From: Adiantum capillus-veneris
Taxonomy: Eukaryota; Streptophyta; Polypodiopsida; Polypodiales; Pteridaceae
Length of the DNA: 64,000 bases
Direction of reading: 5' to 3'
Assembly: GCA_014529385.2 (NCBI GenBank)
Contig: CM043945.1
Span: forward strand, 149,595,241 to 149,659,240
How positions within the stretch are numbered: the stretch's first letter is position 1; each line of letters begins with the position of its first letter. The notes beneath the pieces were generated by a model, which was not told the origin of the DNA, ran no database searches, and was given only the letters and a program-made list of their open reading frames with translations. The position numbers and the translations under genes were made by a program. Positions 45,670 through 57,456 of the stretch are shown here, piece by piece.

Positions 45670-45984
45670 TGAGGCGGTCCGGGGCGGGCAACAAGAAGAG
45701 CGGCCTCTAAATACCCTTCGAGGCTCCCGTGCTGCTCAATTGGGGCTGGGGCAAGCACAATCAGAGACAACAACAACCCACAGCCAGAAACCAAACAAGA
45801 AAAGGGACACCACCTAGTTGTAGATGCGAACTAGGACGCACGTGATATCTCCTTGTACTCAAATGCACAAAGAGAGGGGAATGCAAGATAGCCACACACA
45901 CCAAACACAAACATTCACCACGCCAGAGAGAGGTAAAGAGCACAAATCAACTTGAGGAACTCAGTCTTAGCCTTAAAGACTAGT
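45670..45984 (-). repeat. 5' LTR of H, truncated
   Basis: Matches 37161-37475 (both TGAGGCGGTCCG.GGCGGG...) with few differences, then stops at element I. Most of U3 and the promoter are missing. Confidence 0.85.
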
Positions 45985-46452
45985 TGAACATTGCATTGAG
46001 GAGCACCCACTATAGAGGGCATGACACATTATCTCCGCTACTACAGGTGCTCTCATTTTTGGCGATCATGGTGGGACCTCAGCTAAAGTCTCACTCCGTC
46101 GAAAGTCGAGTCGAGGAGCTACTGGTTTGGGCCTGCCTCAACTTGGCTCCATCTAGTTTTCCCTCAACCTGCTTAGTTTTTCAACCTACTCGTCTAGACC
46201 TGCTTGTCTAGTCTCTCGTTCTAGACCTGCTTGTTTATTCTCTCGTCCTGGTCTAGTAGTCTCTAGGCTGGGTCTAGTCCTCTCTCGTCCAGGTCTAGCC
46301 AAGAGGTCTAGTCACTCGCCCTGGTCTAGTGGACTCTGGACCAATGTGAGGTAAAAGTCTTCGTGTACAAGTGCTCAAAGCTTTGGTGGGTTTGTGGTTA
46401 CTACATGACACATATAAGGCAGTCAAAAGAGTGATAAAGCCCACAACTAAGT
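45985..46452 (+). mobile_element. Pol-less Ty3 element 'I', 5' end
   Basis: The first 71 bp (45985-46055) are the end of a 5' LTR: 45988-46043 repeats at 55961-56015 (ATTGCATTGAGGAGCACCCA). A candidate primer site TGGCGATCATGGTGGGACC follows at 46060-46078. The leader is rich in short CTAGTCTCTCGTCC-like words (46160-46340). It is interrupted after TAAGT (46448-46452) by element B and resumes at 51642. Confidence 0.65.
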
Positions 46453-46679
46453 TGTTACCATATACATGTGGTAGTGATGTGTGTGAACACACTAGGACCG
46501 CTGGGGCATTTTTCCCCTCTTTAGGAGGTTTTTTCCCCCGTGCATTGTATATACGCTCATCACTCTAGGGCTATCTATCTTTCCATTGTATACTGAGTAA
46601 CACACTCTCTATTGTGTGCCTTGAGCTTCCTTCATCTTCTCCAAGCTGTGTGCGTTTCTCTGCAACCCTAATTCCAACA
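46453..46679 (+). repeat. 5' LTR of B
   Basis: Starts TGTTACCATATACATG and ends CTAATTCCAACA. TATA-like GTATATACG lies near 46546. Confidence 0.95.
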
Positions 46680-47040
46680 ATTGGTATCGGAGCAGGTTGC
46701 GTCCTCTCGAGCTTAGTCGCCAGCTGCTCCAGCACACGCCTACTCACTTTCTCCGATTTCTATGACTTTGGCAAGCATTTGCAGGTCGAAAAATATTTCG
46801 TGAAAGCTGAAAGAGCATGGTCTGCTCAGATTTTTGATTCGGGCTCATTTTGGCCTCCGTTTCCACTACAGGCAAGTCTGCACAAGCAATTTCGTCATTT
46901 TGTGTAGAATTTCTGTCAGTGCCTTTTTCTGCATAACAAGTGCCTTACAGTCTTCTATGATTTTTGCTATATAGCACGTGTTGTTCCCGCTCCGTTTCTC
47001 CTATTTTTGGACAATTTTCACATCAGGTGCAGCATTTATC

Positions 47041-48467
47041 ATGGCTGACAACAACAACACAGATGTGTTCAAGATGTTTGCTGCTGAGGATAGGTTGGAT
47101 GGGGACAATTACCCTATGTGGGCTTATATGATGCAAAACGTTCTTGTGTCAAAGGGCGTCTGGAATATTGTGCAGGGCATTGATGTACGTCCTGGTTCTG
47201 AGGATCCAGGCGATGTTGAGGATGTTGCAGGTCTTGCTGCAAGGATTGCTGCTATTAGAGTTGTTTTGCCTACGGCAGAACAAGCTCGTTGGGATGTAAA
47301 GGATGCGCAAGCTCATGCATTGATTGCGTTGTCTGTGAAGCGCACCATTGTTCCTCACATCCGTTCAGCAAAATCTACAAAACAAGCTTGGGATATTTTG
47401 GCTGGTCTTTATGCAAGTCGCAATGAGGCTAAAATTGCTTTGCTGCGTAAAGAGTTGGAGTCGAAGATTATGCATGAGGAAGATGATATGGACACTTTCC
47501 TTGCTAGTGTCAAGGATATCAATGAGCAACTTATTTCTACAGATGAAGTCATTTCATACAGTTCCCTTATGCAAACTCTTCTTGATGCCTTACTAGATTC
47601 TTACTAGACTTTTGCTAGTACTTGGAGACTGATGACCCAAGGAAATCCTGAAGTTGTCAAGTTTGATGCATTATGCACATTGCTGTTGCAAGAGTCACTT
47701 TCCAAAAAAAACAGGACTAGGCAACGTGTAGTTGAACAGGCTTTTATTGCTTCTCAAAAAAGGGTGGTAACAACAATGCAGCCACTTCTTATGGTTTTGC
47801 TGCGAGTGGCAAAAATAATGTTCCTAATGCTTCTGTTGGTAGCAATTCGTGTGGAAACTCTGGTGATAAGGGCAAAAAGAAGACACATTGCCATTATTGT
47901 AAAGCAAATGATCACTTGATCAAGCAGTGTCCTAAGTTGAAGGCCAAAGAGGCTAAGAAGAAAGAGGGTGGTTCCACTGCAAATGCTAGTTCGACCACTA
48001 CAAATGCAGCCATTGTTGAGTCTTTTATGAAAGGAGACTGTGATGCTGGTGTTTATGCAGAATGGGCTTTTAGCGCAAAGTGCACATACAATCTTGTTGT
48101 CCATGATGCATGCTTGTCAGTTGCTGCAGATTCACATGTGTGGTATTTCGACAGTGGTGCTACAAAGCACATTACCTCACATCGTGAATTGTTCACCTCT
48201 CTCGAGTCTATCCCTCATGAGAATTCAATCACTTGTGCCAACAATGACTCTTATCCGGTTCAGGGAGTTGGAAAGATTGTGCTTACTGCTGCAAATGGCA
48301 GTTCTTTCACACTTGTTGATGCACTTTATGTACCTGGGATCAAGAAGAATCTCTTGTCTGTATCCGCACTTGCTAGACTTGGACTTGTAGTCAAATTTGT
48401 GGATGACAGATCTACAATTCATGATCTCAGTTTTGGTAATGAAATTGTTGCATCTGGCCTTTTGTGA
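47041..48467 (+). pseudogene. B gag-protease
   Basis: Gag starts MADNNNTDVFKMFAAEDRLD at 47041 with DGDNYPMWAYMMQNVL and runs to a stop at 47607 (LLDSY). After frameshifts the zinc knuckle CHYCKANDHLIKQC (about 47889-47930) is intact. Protease follows in the frame to 48467: HVWYFDSGATKHITSH (active site DSG), then VDALYVPGIKKNLLSVSALA. It ends at a TGA after ASGLL. Confidence 0.88.
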
Positions 48468-48479
48468 TGTGGGCTGTAT

Positions 48480-50144
48480 AAGCTCACTTTGTAAGACAAG
48501 TGTGGACAAAATTTTGCAAATGTTGTTGCAGATTCAAGGGCTATTTCAGATGCAAAACTTTGGCATGCATGTTTTGGTCATCTGAATTTTGTCAGTTTGC
48601 TGCGTTTGCAAAAATCTGATATGGTTGCTTCTTTGCCGCCTCTTGAAGCACCTGTCAAACATGTTTGTGAAGGCTGTATTTTGGGTAAGATGCAGTGTTC
48701 TAAGTTTCCAAAGGATGGTTCAGTTCGGGCCACATGCAGGTTGCAGCTTGTGCATAGTGATGTTTGTGGGCCCATGCAAACTCCGTCCTTGGGCAATTAC
48801 CTTTACTTCGTGACTTTCATTGATGATTACTCCAGGCATGCATGGGTATTTTCGCTTAAAGCGAAGTCCGAAGTTTTTATGTGCTTCAAACAATTTCTGG
48901 CTATGGCTGAAAATGTCTCGAAATGTACTATGGGCACCCTCCGTTCCGATCGAGGGGGGGGGGGGGGGTATATGTCTCATGAATTCAATGCATTTCTGGC
49001 TAGTCGTGGGATAAAACACCAATGTACAGTGCCTTATACACCTTTGCAAAATGGTGTTGCTGAGAGGAAAAATAGGTCACTGACGAAAATGGCACGATGT
49101 ATGGTCAAAAGTCAAGCTTTGCCGCATTCTTTTTGGCTTGAGGCCATCATGTGTGCCACTTATGTACTTAACAGGTGTCCTACGAAAGCTTTGCAGTCTA
49201 TTACTCCATATGAAGCATGGCATGATAGAAAGCCTTCTATTGAGCACATGCGTGTTTTTGGATGTTTGGCATATGCTTTGGTGCCACAAACATAGCGCAG
49301 AAAATTGGATGATAAGACTGTCAAATGTATTTTTGTTGGTTATAGTGCTAAAAGCAAAGGTTACAGGTTATATCATCTGCAAACAAAGCGTATTCTGGTT
49401 TCACGGGATGTAGTGTTTGTGGAAGATTCTGTTCAGCCCTTGTTGTCATGTACTAGACACAGTAATGTAAGCTCACTGGACATTTATGACACTTTGTTGC
49501 CTCTTTTCAGTGGTGGAAATATGAATGTAAGTTCCAATGAGGCAAATGTACAACCCATGGGGGTTTCTGAAAATGTTATAGATCAGCCTATTACTGATGC
49601 AGATGTTCATAATGTACTTGATGAGGAAAGGGCTGAAAATGAGCAGGCTAGAGGTATGCCAAAATGGCTGGTGCACACTTTGCGTGACAGTAAATTGGAT
49701 GCACCTTTGTCTAGTTGTACTCGTTCAGGCTCTCGCCATGCATCTTATGCATCATATTGTTATGCTTTGGGTGTGTCTAGCTTACATGATGTTGAGGAGC
49801 CTCTGTCTTTTGATGAAGCACAAAATTCAGAAAATTGGATGGTTGCCATGCAATTAGAATACGATGCACTTATAGAAAATGACACATGGACTTTATGTGA
49901 TTTGCCTCCTGGCAAAAAGGCCATTGGTACGAAGTGGGTTTACAAGTTGAAACACAAGCCGGATGGTGAGATCAATCGCCATAAGGCTCAACTTGTTGCA
50001 AAGGGTTATGCACAGCAAAAGGCCATTGATTATGAAGAGGCTTTTGCTCCCACTTGTCGTATGACTACTGTGCGTTTTCTATGTGCATTGACAGCTCATT
50101 TTGGTTGGGATGTACATCAATCAGACATTGTTACTGCTTCTTGA
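48480..50144 (+). pseudogene. B integrase and reverse transcriptase N-terminal part
   Basis: Integrase has the zinc region (HACFGHLNFVSLLRLQ, CEGCILGKMQ), LVHSDVCGPM (first Asp), GTLRSDRGGGGG (second Asp) and LQNGVAERKN (Glu). A run of 15 G at 48954-48968 sits just after the second Asp and has altered the usual GGEY sequence. A TAG follows LAYALVPQT near 49292. The next frame (49305-50144) leads into reverse transcriptase (NDTWTLCDLPPGKKAIGTKW, KAQLVAKGYAQQKAIDYEEA). A frameshift near 50140 breaks it. Confidence 0.88.
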
Positions 50145-51334
50145 ATGGTGACATATTTGAGGAAGTTTATGTAATGCAGCCTCGCGGTTTTGTCATAAAA
50201 GGACAAGAGGACAAAGTGTGCAGATGTAAGAAGGATTTGTATGGGTTGAAGCAATCTCCTCGTGCTTGGTATGAGAAAGATGACACTCATTTGGTCAAAC
50301 GAGGCTTTCGTAACAGTCCAACAAAAAGCACATTGTATGTAAAGCGTGAGGATGATGTACTTCTCATTGTGGTTCTTTATGTGGATGATTTGCTGATCAC
50401 TGGACCAAATGACATACATATTGCTGACTTTAAGGCTGATTTGAATGCTACTTTCAAGATGAAAGATTTGGGGTTGTTGCATCATTACTTGGGTATACAG
50501 TTTAAGCAGTGTGATGGTGGTATTGCCTTGTGTTAGAAAAGTTACATAGAGACATTACTATGTAAGTTTGGACTTGAGGATTGCAAACCTATTGCCACTC
50601 CCATGGAAATAGGTTTGAAGTTGAGTCTACATGATGCTGGCGATCCTGCTAATGTCACTCTTTATCAAACTGCTGTTGGCTGCCTCATTTATGTATGCAA
50701 CACGAGGCCGGATATTTAGTTTGTAGTCTCACTGGTCAGTAGATTTATGCATAGCCCAGGGTCTAAGCATTGGCAGGCTGTCAAGAGGATTTTCTGCTAC
50801 CTTAGTGGCACTTTACATCTTGGCTTGTTTTATCCCAAGGGGGGATCATTGCCGCCAGACTTACATGCTTTTTCTGACTCAGATTGGGCTGGTTGTTTTG
50901 ACACGCGAGATTCCACGAGTGGTTTTTGTTTCATGCTTGGCAGTTCATGTATATCATGGTTGAGCAAGAAGCAACCTACTGTGGCCACTTCGAGTTGTGA
51001 GGTTGAGTACAGGGCAGTCTTCACAGCTACAGTTGAGTGTGTATGGCTCAAACGCCTTATGGCTGATTTGGGTGTTGGACACGACACTGCCAACACTATC
51101 TACACTGACAGTCAGAGCGCATTGGCAATTGTGAGGAACCCAGTTTTTCATGCTCTCACAAAGCACATTCAGGTGCATTACCACTATGTCAGGGAGAGGC
51201 TCTCAACAGGAGAGATCAGCTTGGCTTATGTGCCAACACAGGACAACCTTGCAGATCTTTTCACAAAGGCATTGTCTCGTGAGAAGCTTGAAGTTTTCCA
51301 CAAAGCTTTGAGCTTACTCCCCTTCGTGGACTGA
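50130..51334 (+). pseudogene. B reverse transcriptase-RNase H
   Basis: Reverse transcriptase has FLNGDIFEEVYVMQPRGF, LYGLKQSPRAWYE and catalytic LYVDDLLITGPN. A TAG (50534-50536) follows GGIALC. The frame continues KSYIETLLCKFGLEDCKPIA, with a second TAG near 50719. RNase H is in 50747-51334: LHAFSDSDWAGCFDTRDST, ATSSCEVEYRAV, TIYTDSQSALAIVRNP, ending SLLPFVD. The first TAG is shared with the nested copy at 16082-17232; the second is not. Confidence 0.9.
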
Positions 51335-51409
51335 TCATGTCCTCAAGGCATGGCACTTCCCTTTACTCATGTGCTAGCTCTCGTTCACCGCATCACTCTA
51401 GGGGGGATT

Positions 51410-51636
51410 TGTTACCATATACATGTGGTAGTGATGTGTGTGAACACACTAGGACCGCTGGGGCATTTTTTCCCTCTTTAGGAGGTTTTTTCCCCCGAGC
51501 ATTGTATATACGCCCATCACTCTAGGGCTATCTATCTTTCCATTGTATACTAAGTAACACACTCTCTATTGTGTGCCTTGAGCTTCCTTCGTCTTCTCCA
51601 AGCTGTGTGCATTTCTCTGCAACCCTAATTCCAACA
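51410..51636 (+). repeat. 3' LTR of B
   Basis: 227 bp, TG...CA, six differences from the 5' LTR, followed by TAAGT. Confidence 0.95.
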
Positions 51637-51816
51637 TAAGTCCCTTGAAGTACTACCATAGGAAGCATCAACCCTTTGTGCAAAGCAGAAGTCCACCAGC
51701 CCATTACCCCTACCTTCTGCCTCAACTAGTTCTACACCTCCCCAATCACCCCCATCAATAAACTTCTCACCCACTGTGTTACAACAAGCTTCGGTGCAAC
51801 TCCTGCACAGACAACC

Positions 51817-53040
51817 ATGGAAGAGCTCACAAGTGTCCTAGCTAAGGTGAATATTAAGTTTTTGACTTTCAAAGGTCTCTCCACAGAAGATGCTGACGAC
51901 CATGCCCGGAGGTTTGTTTCTCTCTGCAGAGGTCCCGGCCTCAATCGAGAAGATGCCTACTGAGTACTCTTCCCATCTACCTTGGATAAGTTAGCAAACA
52001 AGTGGTACAATCAGTTTGCAGGGAAACCCTTTACTACTTGGGCTACACTAAGACAATAATTTTGTGAAGCTTTCATGCCATGCGATTTCCAAGAAAAGGT
52101 TTTGGATGAGTTGGCCAACCTGCTGCTTCAACCCAAAGAGACTTTTGCAGAACTCATGACCCGAGTAAAGTCTTTGGTCACCAAGCTTCCTCAGCCACCA
52201 TGTGAGTTTATGGTCAAGAAATGGGTAGAGAAGGCTCTTCCAAAGACTTCTCAGCAAAAACTTAAGGAGAATCTCCGACCTGACGCCACCCTGGAGGAGT
52301 TCGTTGCGGCTACGACTAGGATAGAGGGGGCAAGGAAGTTGTTCACCGACTTCCCTAAGGTAGAGACCCCCTCCAGTGTTGTTGGAAAGTCCTTCGGAAC
52401 CTTTAACTTCTTTAGGGAACTGGAAGCCCTGAAGTTACAACAAGCTCTTCAAGAGGAGAGATCCTTCTCTCTTAGAGAGGAGAAGCCTCCACATCACGAA
52501 GCATTGGAACAGATCAAGCACGAGCTAGAAGAGCTTAAGTCTCAGCAGGAAACTAAGGCTATGGTTTGGTGTAGCTCATGCCGCTCTCCAGGGCACCCTC
52601 CACATGAATGCCCCTTCGGGTTTACTGCCACTACTGTGAAAAGTATGGACACGAGAACAAGGATTGCTACTATCTCAAGGGATTGCGACAAATACAAGAA
52701 AGGCTTGGTCCTACTCTTCAGCAAGGACCACCACCTGCATCCAACGTGGTTTCCCCATATGGCCATCCAGACCACATGCCACCTTTGCTGACAGCCCCTC
52801 CTATGCAAGGTATGCAGAGCACTTTTCCCTCTCAGAGCTTTTATCATACTCATGCTCAAAGCTTCTATGCCTCCACCTCCAACTCCGTGATCTAGGAGCA
52901 AGGACTGCCTCGCCCTTCGTCTTGCCCAGTGGAATCGACCCATTTTGTGCTACAGATGTGGGGATTATGGACATTACCAGAGCAAATGCCCCTTGCCAGA
53001 AGGGTTCCCTCCCTGTCGTCATTGACTTGAAATGAAGGAT
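51817..53040 (+). pseudogene. I gag with multiple zinc knuckles
   Basis: Starts MEELTSVLAKVNIKFLTFKG at 51817, with DDHARRFVSLC and LANKWYNQFAGKPFTTWATL, the usual Ty3 capsid pattern. A TGA lies near 51961 and a TAA near 52058. The main frame (52075-52791) has a coiled-coil-like ELEALKLQQALQEERSFSLR and ALEQIKHELEELKSQQE. Zinc knuckles: CSSCRSPGHPPHEC (52570-52611); in a shifted frame CHYCEKYGHENKDC (52626-52667); CYRCGDYGHYQSKC (about 52949-52990); and a damaged fourth, CRH*LEMKDHYIKDC (about 53017-53060), whose second Cys codon is now a stop. Confidence 0.78.
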
Positions 53041-54629
53041 CACTACATTAAGGATTGCCCTCAACTTCGTGCATTCACGACTTCGAACCCAATTCCAAGC
53101 CAAAATAAGTTTACCTTTCCCAAGCTCAATTTGATAGTAGTTATCTCCGTTCCTCAGCCGCCCCTTTCTGCCCATGTGGTTACCCCTCAAGATAAGCCGC
53201 AGTTGGTAGAGGAGCTAGCGGGCGTCCTCACTTGGGCCCAAAGAGCCGCTCTCGGTCTTAGCCTTCCAGCACATTCAACTCCCCCACATATTCTCACAAC
53301 AGTGGATACCATGCCTTCAACTGTTGACAAGCCATCACCCAGTGACAAGCAAGGATCCAAATCTTTGCTCTCCGATATTGATGAAGCCTTCTTGGAAGCA
53401 TTTTTGGATCTAGAGAAGATCAAGGTACCAGAGAAACCACTGGTAGAAAAGAAAAATCTTACGACAGAGACAATCTTGAAGAACACTTTCCAACAAGTGT
53501 CCCTCTATGACATGCTACAACTAGATGCGAGTTTTAGAAGTGACACCCTTGCTGTTATTCAGTCACTTTACCCCAGAGCAAATCCTAGTGGTGGGCACCT
53601 CCCAATGCGACCATCAGAGTCCTATATGATATCCCATACCGCTGCTCCCCTCACTGATTATAGAAGCCCTTGTCTCACCGTGTCTGTCCTGGGGAGGCAA
53701 TTCTCAGGAATAAAAGTGGATGGTGAATCTGGCATCAACCTGATGCCCGAGTTCACTATGTTAGCTTCTAGGTCTACAGCCTACTCGCCCTACTCCCTTC
53801 ACCGTGTCTGTCTTGGGGAGGCAATTCTTAGGAATGAAAGTGGATGGTGAATCTGGCATCAACCTGATGCCCGAGTTCACTATGTTAGCTTCTAGGTCTA
53901 CAGCCTACTCGCCCTACTCCCTTCACAGTTACATTGGCCAACGAAAAGACAGTCTACCCGGTGGGCATAGTGGACAATGTGCTTCTGCATGTACAAGACT
54001 TTACTTTTAACTTGGATTTTGTTGTGGTTCGTCTTCCCTAGGTTGAGGGCGGATTTCCCTTGCTCATCGGTAGACCATGGCTCCGACACACTAAAGCACT
54101 TCATGATTGGGGAAACGACGCCATGTGGATACATACTCCTAGCTCCCTGATGCAACCCATTCGCCTAGAAGGAGGCATGGATCCCGTCGTGCAACATAGT
54201 TCTTTGTCCCTAGCAACCAACCTTGAATTGGAACAACCTACTCCACATGACGGGTCAGATGAGGATGTGTTGGAGTGGTTGGACGCTACCAAATCTATGC
54301 CTTGTTATGGAGTCTCTATTCACTCTTTGCCTGAAGGTACACCCTCTTCCAATGTTTCCACAATAACTAAACCTAATGAGCCACCTGAGCCAGCTCAAAG
54401 GCTGAAGGTCACAATAGCTACTCCCCATGCACCCTTGGTGGAAGCCTTTGGATTTGGTGAGCCTATGAAGACTCATAGAAGCGGGAAGAAGTCTCCTCTA
54501 CAGGAGTTCACCCCCCTCAAACATCAGCCCCATTGGTGTTTGCTTCTCCGACCAGGACAAAGCTCTCCTTTGTGTCTAGCGAACTCCCTTCACAGAGCTC
54601 CCTCGAGACGGGATACAACAAAAAAATAA
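53041..54629 (+). pseudogene. I linker and protease
   Basis: A Pro/Ser-rich linker (53041-53600) leads to a retropepsin-like region: LTVSVLGRQFSGIKVDGESG then INLMPEFTMLA, with Asp-Gly in place of the usual Asp-Ser/Thr-Gly. A 124-bp tandem duplication (53677-53800 and 53801-53924, three differences) repeats this active-site segment and shifts the frame. The flap end GFPLLIGRPWLRHTKALHDW lies at about 54050-54110. The rest (to 54629) has no recognised domain. Reverse transcriptase does not follow. Confidence 0.7.
53677..53924 (+). repeat. 124-bp tandem duplication in I protease
   Basis: Two adjacent copies starting ACCGTGTCTGTC with three differences. The length is not a multiple of three, so it breaks the reading frame. 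Confidence 0.9.
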
Positions 54630-54684
54630 TGTATATTTCAAGCTTGATGAACTCCCTACTGTCTGCTTATGGACATTCCCAGCC

Positions 54685-55125
54685 ACACCCCTGTACCCTC
54701 GCCCCTTCACCCCTCACTACCCCTCACTCCCTCCTCACCCTACCACCCTCTCGCCCCTATCTACCCCCTATCCCCTTGCCCCTAAACTCCCCCTACTCTC
54801 CCCTACCCACCCCCTCACACCCTCTCGCCCCTATCTGCCCCCTATCCCCTCGCCCCTACCCTCCCCCTACTCGCCCCTACCCACCCCCTTCCCCCTCTTG
54901 CCTCTATCTAGTCCCCCCTCTCCTCTACCCACCCAATCTCCCCATCTCGCCCCTATCTAGCCCCCCCTCGCCCTTACCCAATCTCCCCCTCTCGCCCCCA
55001 TCTAGCCCCCCCTCGCCCCTACCCAACACTTGCCCCCCCTCGCCCCTACCCACCCACCCTTCTCCTCTCACCTCTATCTATCCCAATCCCCTCACCCCTC
55101 CCCTACCTACCCCTTGCCCTCCAGA
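54685..55125. repeat. C-rich minisatellite in element I
   Basis: About 440 bp made of variants of CCCCTCGCCCCTACC and CCCATCTAGCCCC, with almost no G on the plus strand. Extreme strand asymmetry. The complementary strand would have many GGGG runs. Confidence 0.9.
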
Positions 55126-56040
55126 GTGAAATCCATGTATACAGGGCACCTAGAGTGAATTTTCTGCGAGAATCAGTGATAAGCACGCATTGTTCAGTCT
55201 TCCGTTTCTACTTTCCGGTCATCTTACCTCATTGAGCCGGGGTCATTACTTCTTCAGCACATCTTGCAAATATCGGCATTGCTTCATTGGTACTTCCTCC
55301 TAGGAACTCAAAATCTTCTCTATACATCACCTTCTTCAGTCCAAGTGTACTGCACTTTTCCTGGTGTTTCACGGTTCTCTCTAGTCTAATTGTTCTATCT
55401 CACCATCGCACCGGGATAGTGAGTGGTCTTCTGGCGGGCAATCTGTAGCGGGCTATAGTGTCACTGACATGGGACAAACAGTTGGGCTTGAGTTCGCTTG
55501 AGTTCACACTGGTCGGGGACTCTCACCTGGTAGTGACATGTGGCAAGTGTTACAGATGGTGGTCTAGTGGACACTGTGGCCAGATCACCACCACCTCAGT
55601 TAGGAGATAGGCTTAGCTGGATTGGGATATCTGTCAGCTGTTGATGGCTCTTGGGCGATACATATGAGTGGTTGGTTTCGGTCATCGGGACACATCATCA
55701 TCCCTTTTGTGTGGTTCGTCATCTAGTGTCCATTATCTTCGATTATACACAAGACGTCTGCACAGTTGAGCCTCGACACCCCCACTGTACCTATGAGATC
55801 TGGGATGGAGCTGAGTGCGCTGCCATGCCAGAGTCTGTATCGGTTTCTTTGATTTTGTCGATGTTCCTTATGTTCATGTTCATGTTCAGGTTTTGCTTAC
55901 TGTTGTTGCTCTGTTATTCTTTATCTTATGTGTTTGCGTTGGTGGAGTGAGATATCATGCACATTGCATTGAGGAGCACCCACTATAGAGGGCGACACAT
56001 TATCTCCACTACACACTCTCTCTCTCTCTCTCTCTCTCTC
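55126..56040 (+). repeat. Candidate 3' LTR of element I
   Basis: 55961-56015 repeats the last part of the truncated 5' LTR (45988-46043). It is followed by a (TC)n tract. The left limit is not visible because the 5' LTR is truncated; it probably lies shortly after the minisatellite. Confidence 0.45.
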
Positions 56041-57130
56041 GTCTACCATGTCGCATACTACCCCCAACTTGCTAGAAGCTATGGATGTTTAGTCTCAACA
56101 AGATTACTAACCACGTACTGGCAATGCAACCCCAACTTCCGTAGTGACAACACCTTTGTGCTACATCATCTTCCATCCCATAACCCATCCCTATGCCTTA
56201 AATAAAGGCCCAACTAAGGGAACATCAATGCCTCACTGTATGTGTAGATTACCAAATCCTTTCAGCTGTAAATTCCCTACTTGCCTGCATGGACAGACTC
56301 TCTCAATTACGCTAGCCTCTTGTGCACCCATTGGATCAGTTGAACTACCTGTCTGCATGGACATATTTGCCTCTCCTCTCTCAGTTATGCTAGCCTCCCG
56401 TGCACCCATTGGATCGGCCGAACTACCAACTACATACACCTACCCGCCCACTAGTAGGAGCCAGCGGTCAACCCCATTGTCCCCTACCATTGCTGGTGCC
56501 CACTTTCTGTACTATAGAGCCTCACTTGCTTCACCATTAAGGGCTACCCTAATTCGCTTCACGTTCTCTTCACCGAGTATCCCTGCTCTCATGTGATGAT
56601 GCAATCCAATACATGCACATGTGAGCTTTGCCAGAGATGCTCACATAGATGAGCTGCCCATTGCAATACACCACACCTACATGTAATGTTGTGCCTACAT
56701 GTCTATGGTCAATAACCAGTGGCCAGGAAGGGACTCCATGGCAAGATGGAAAACCTTGTTGCGATAAGAAACTCTGTTTATCTCCAACAAAGAACATCTA
56801 ACCTTCCAAGTTCCACAAGTGTCGATGCTCAAACAGATTGTAAAGGGTGGGGGATGTACTCATTCAAAGCAGCTATTAGCCACTAAAGAAGATGACAACA
56901 AGGTGTTTGGCTTGCTAGATGAAGTTCCAAACAAATTATTTTCCCTACAGTCACCTCCTCTTGAGCGTTATTAAGGCTACTCTCTCTCTCTCTCTCCCCT
57001 CCTCTGACTTGGTTACTAATTTGTGTGTTCTGTCAACAAAATGTCTCTTGTATCATGATAAATAGTGTGTACCATCAACAAAATGTATTTCTTTATCATG
57101 GTAAGTAGCTTAACGTCTTTCATTATCATG
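56041..57130. other. Unassigned region with a 75-bp imperfect duplication
   Basis: No coding similarity. At about 56285-56430 a unit CTGCATGGACA...GTGCACCCATTGGATC...GAACTACC occurs twice. ACCATCAACAAAATGT and CTGTCAACAAAATGT near 57030-57085 form another short duplication. Confidence 0.5.
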
Positions 57131-57143
57131 GTAACAGTAACCA

Positions 57144-57283
<140 letters not shown>

Positions 57284-57456
57284 GGGAATAAGGAGGTAGC
57301 AAGAAATAAGGTCTTTCTATTTTGCTTGTATAATAGAGAGACCCGACTTAGAGAGAAAATTGAGAAGATGCAGTATGATCTGACTCACATTTGAATAGAG
57401 TCAATCATAAGGTCACGTGTGGTGTAAATTTGAAACAAAAACAAGTTTCTGGTGAG

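Larger units (their letters stand above)
37161..45984 (-). mobile_element. Tat-lineage Ty3/Gypsy element 'H'
   Basis: A minus-strand element with a 2.6-kb 3' LTR (37161-39752), polypurine tract, integrase, dual RNase H, reverse transcriptase, protease, gag, a leader with a duplicated unit, and a 5' LTR cut short at about 45984 (matching the first 315 bp of the 3' LTR). The order gag-protease-RT-RNase H-integrase is that of Ty3/Gypsy. The extra second RNase H places it in the Tat/Ogre-type group. A few single-base frameshifts and stops inactivate it. The truncated 5' LTR abuts element I, so the target duplication cannot be read. Confidence 0.88.
46453..51636 (+). mobile_element. Copia element 'B'
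   Basis: 5184 bp with 227-bp LTRs (46453-46679 and 51410-51636), six differences (97.4% identical). Perfect TAAGT duplications lie at 46448-46452 and 51637-51641. The primer site TGGTATCGGAGC (46682-46693) has one mismatch to the initiator tRNA-Met site; the polypurine tract AGGGGGGATT is at 51400-51409. All Copia domains are present but broken by stops and frameshifts. Relatives in the window are the nested fragment at 16082-17232 and the relic at 152-1110. Confidence 0.95.
51642..56040 (+). mobile_element. Pol-less Ty3 element 'I', main part
   Basis: Resumes after element B. It holds gag with several zinc knuckles, a protease with a tandem duplication, no reverse transcriptase, RNase H or integrase, then a C-rich minisatellite and a candidate 3' LTR ending about 56040. 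Like K it would depend on enzymes from another element. Confidence 0.7.
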
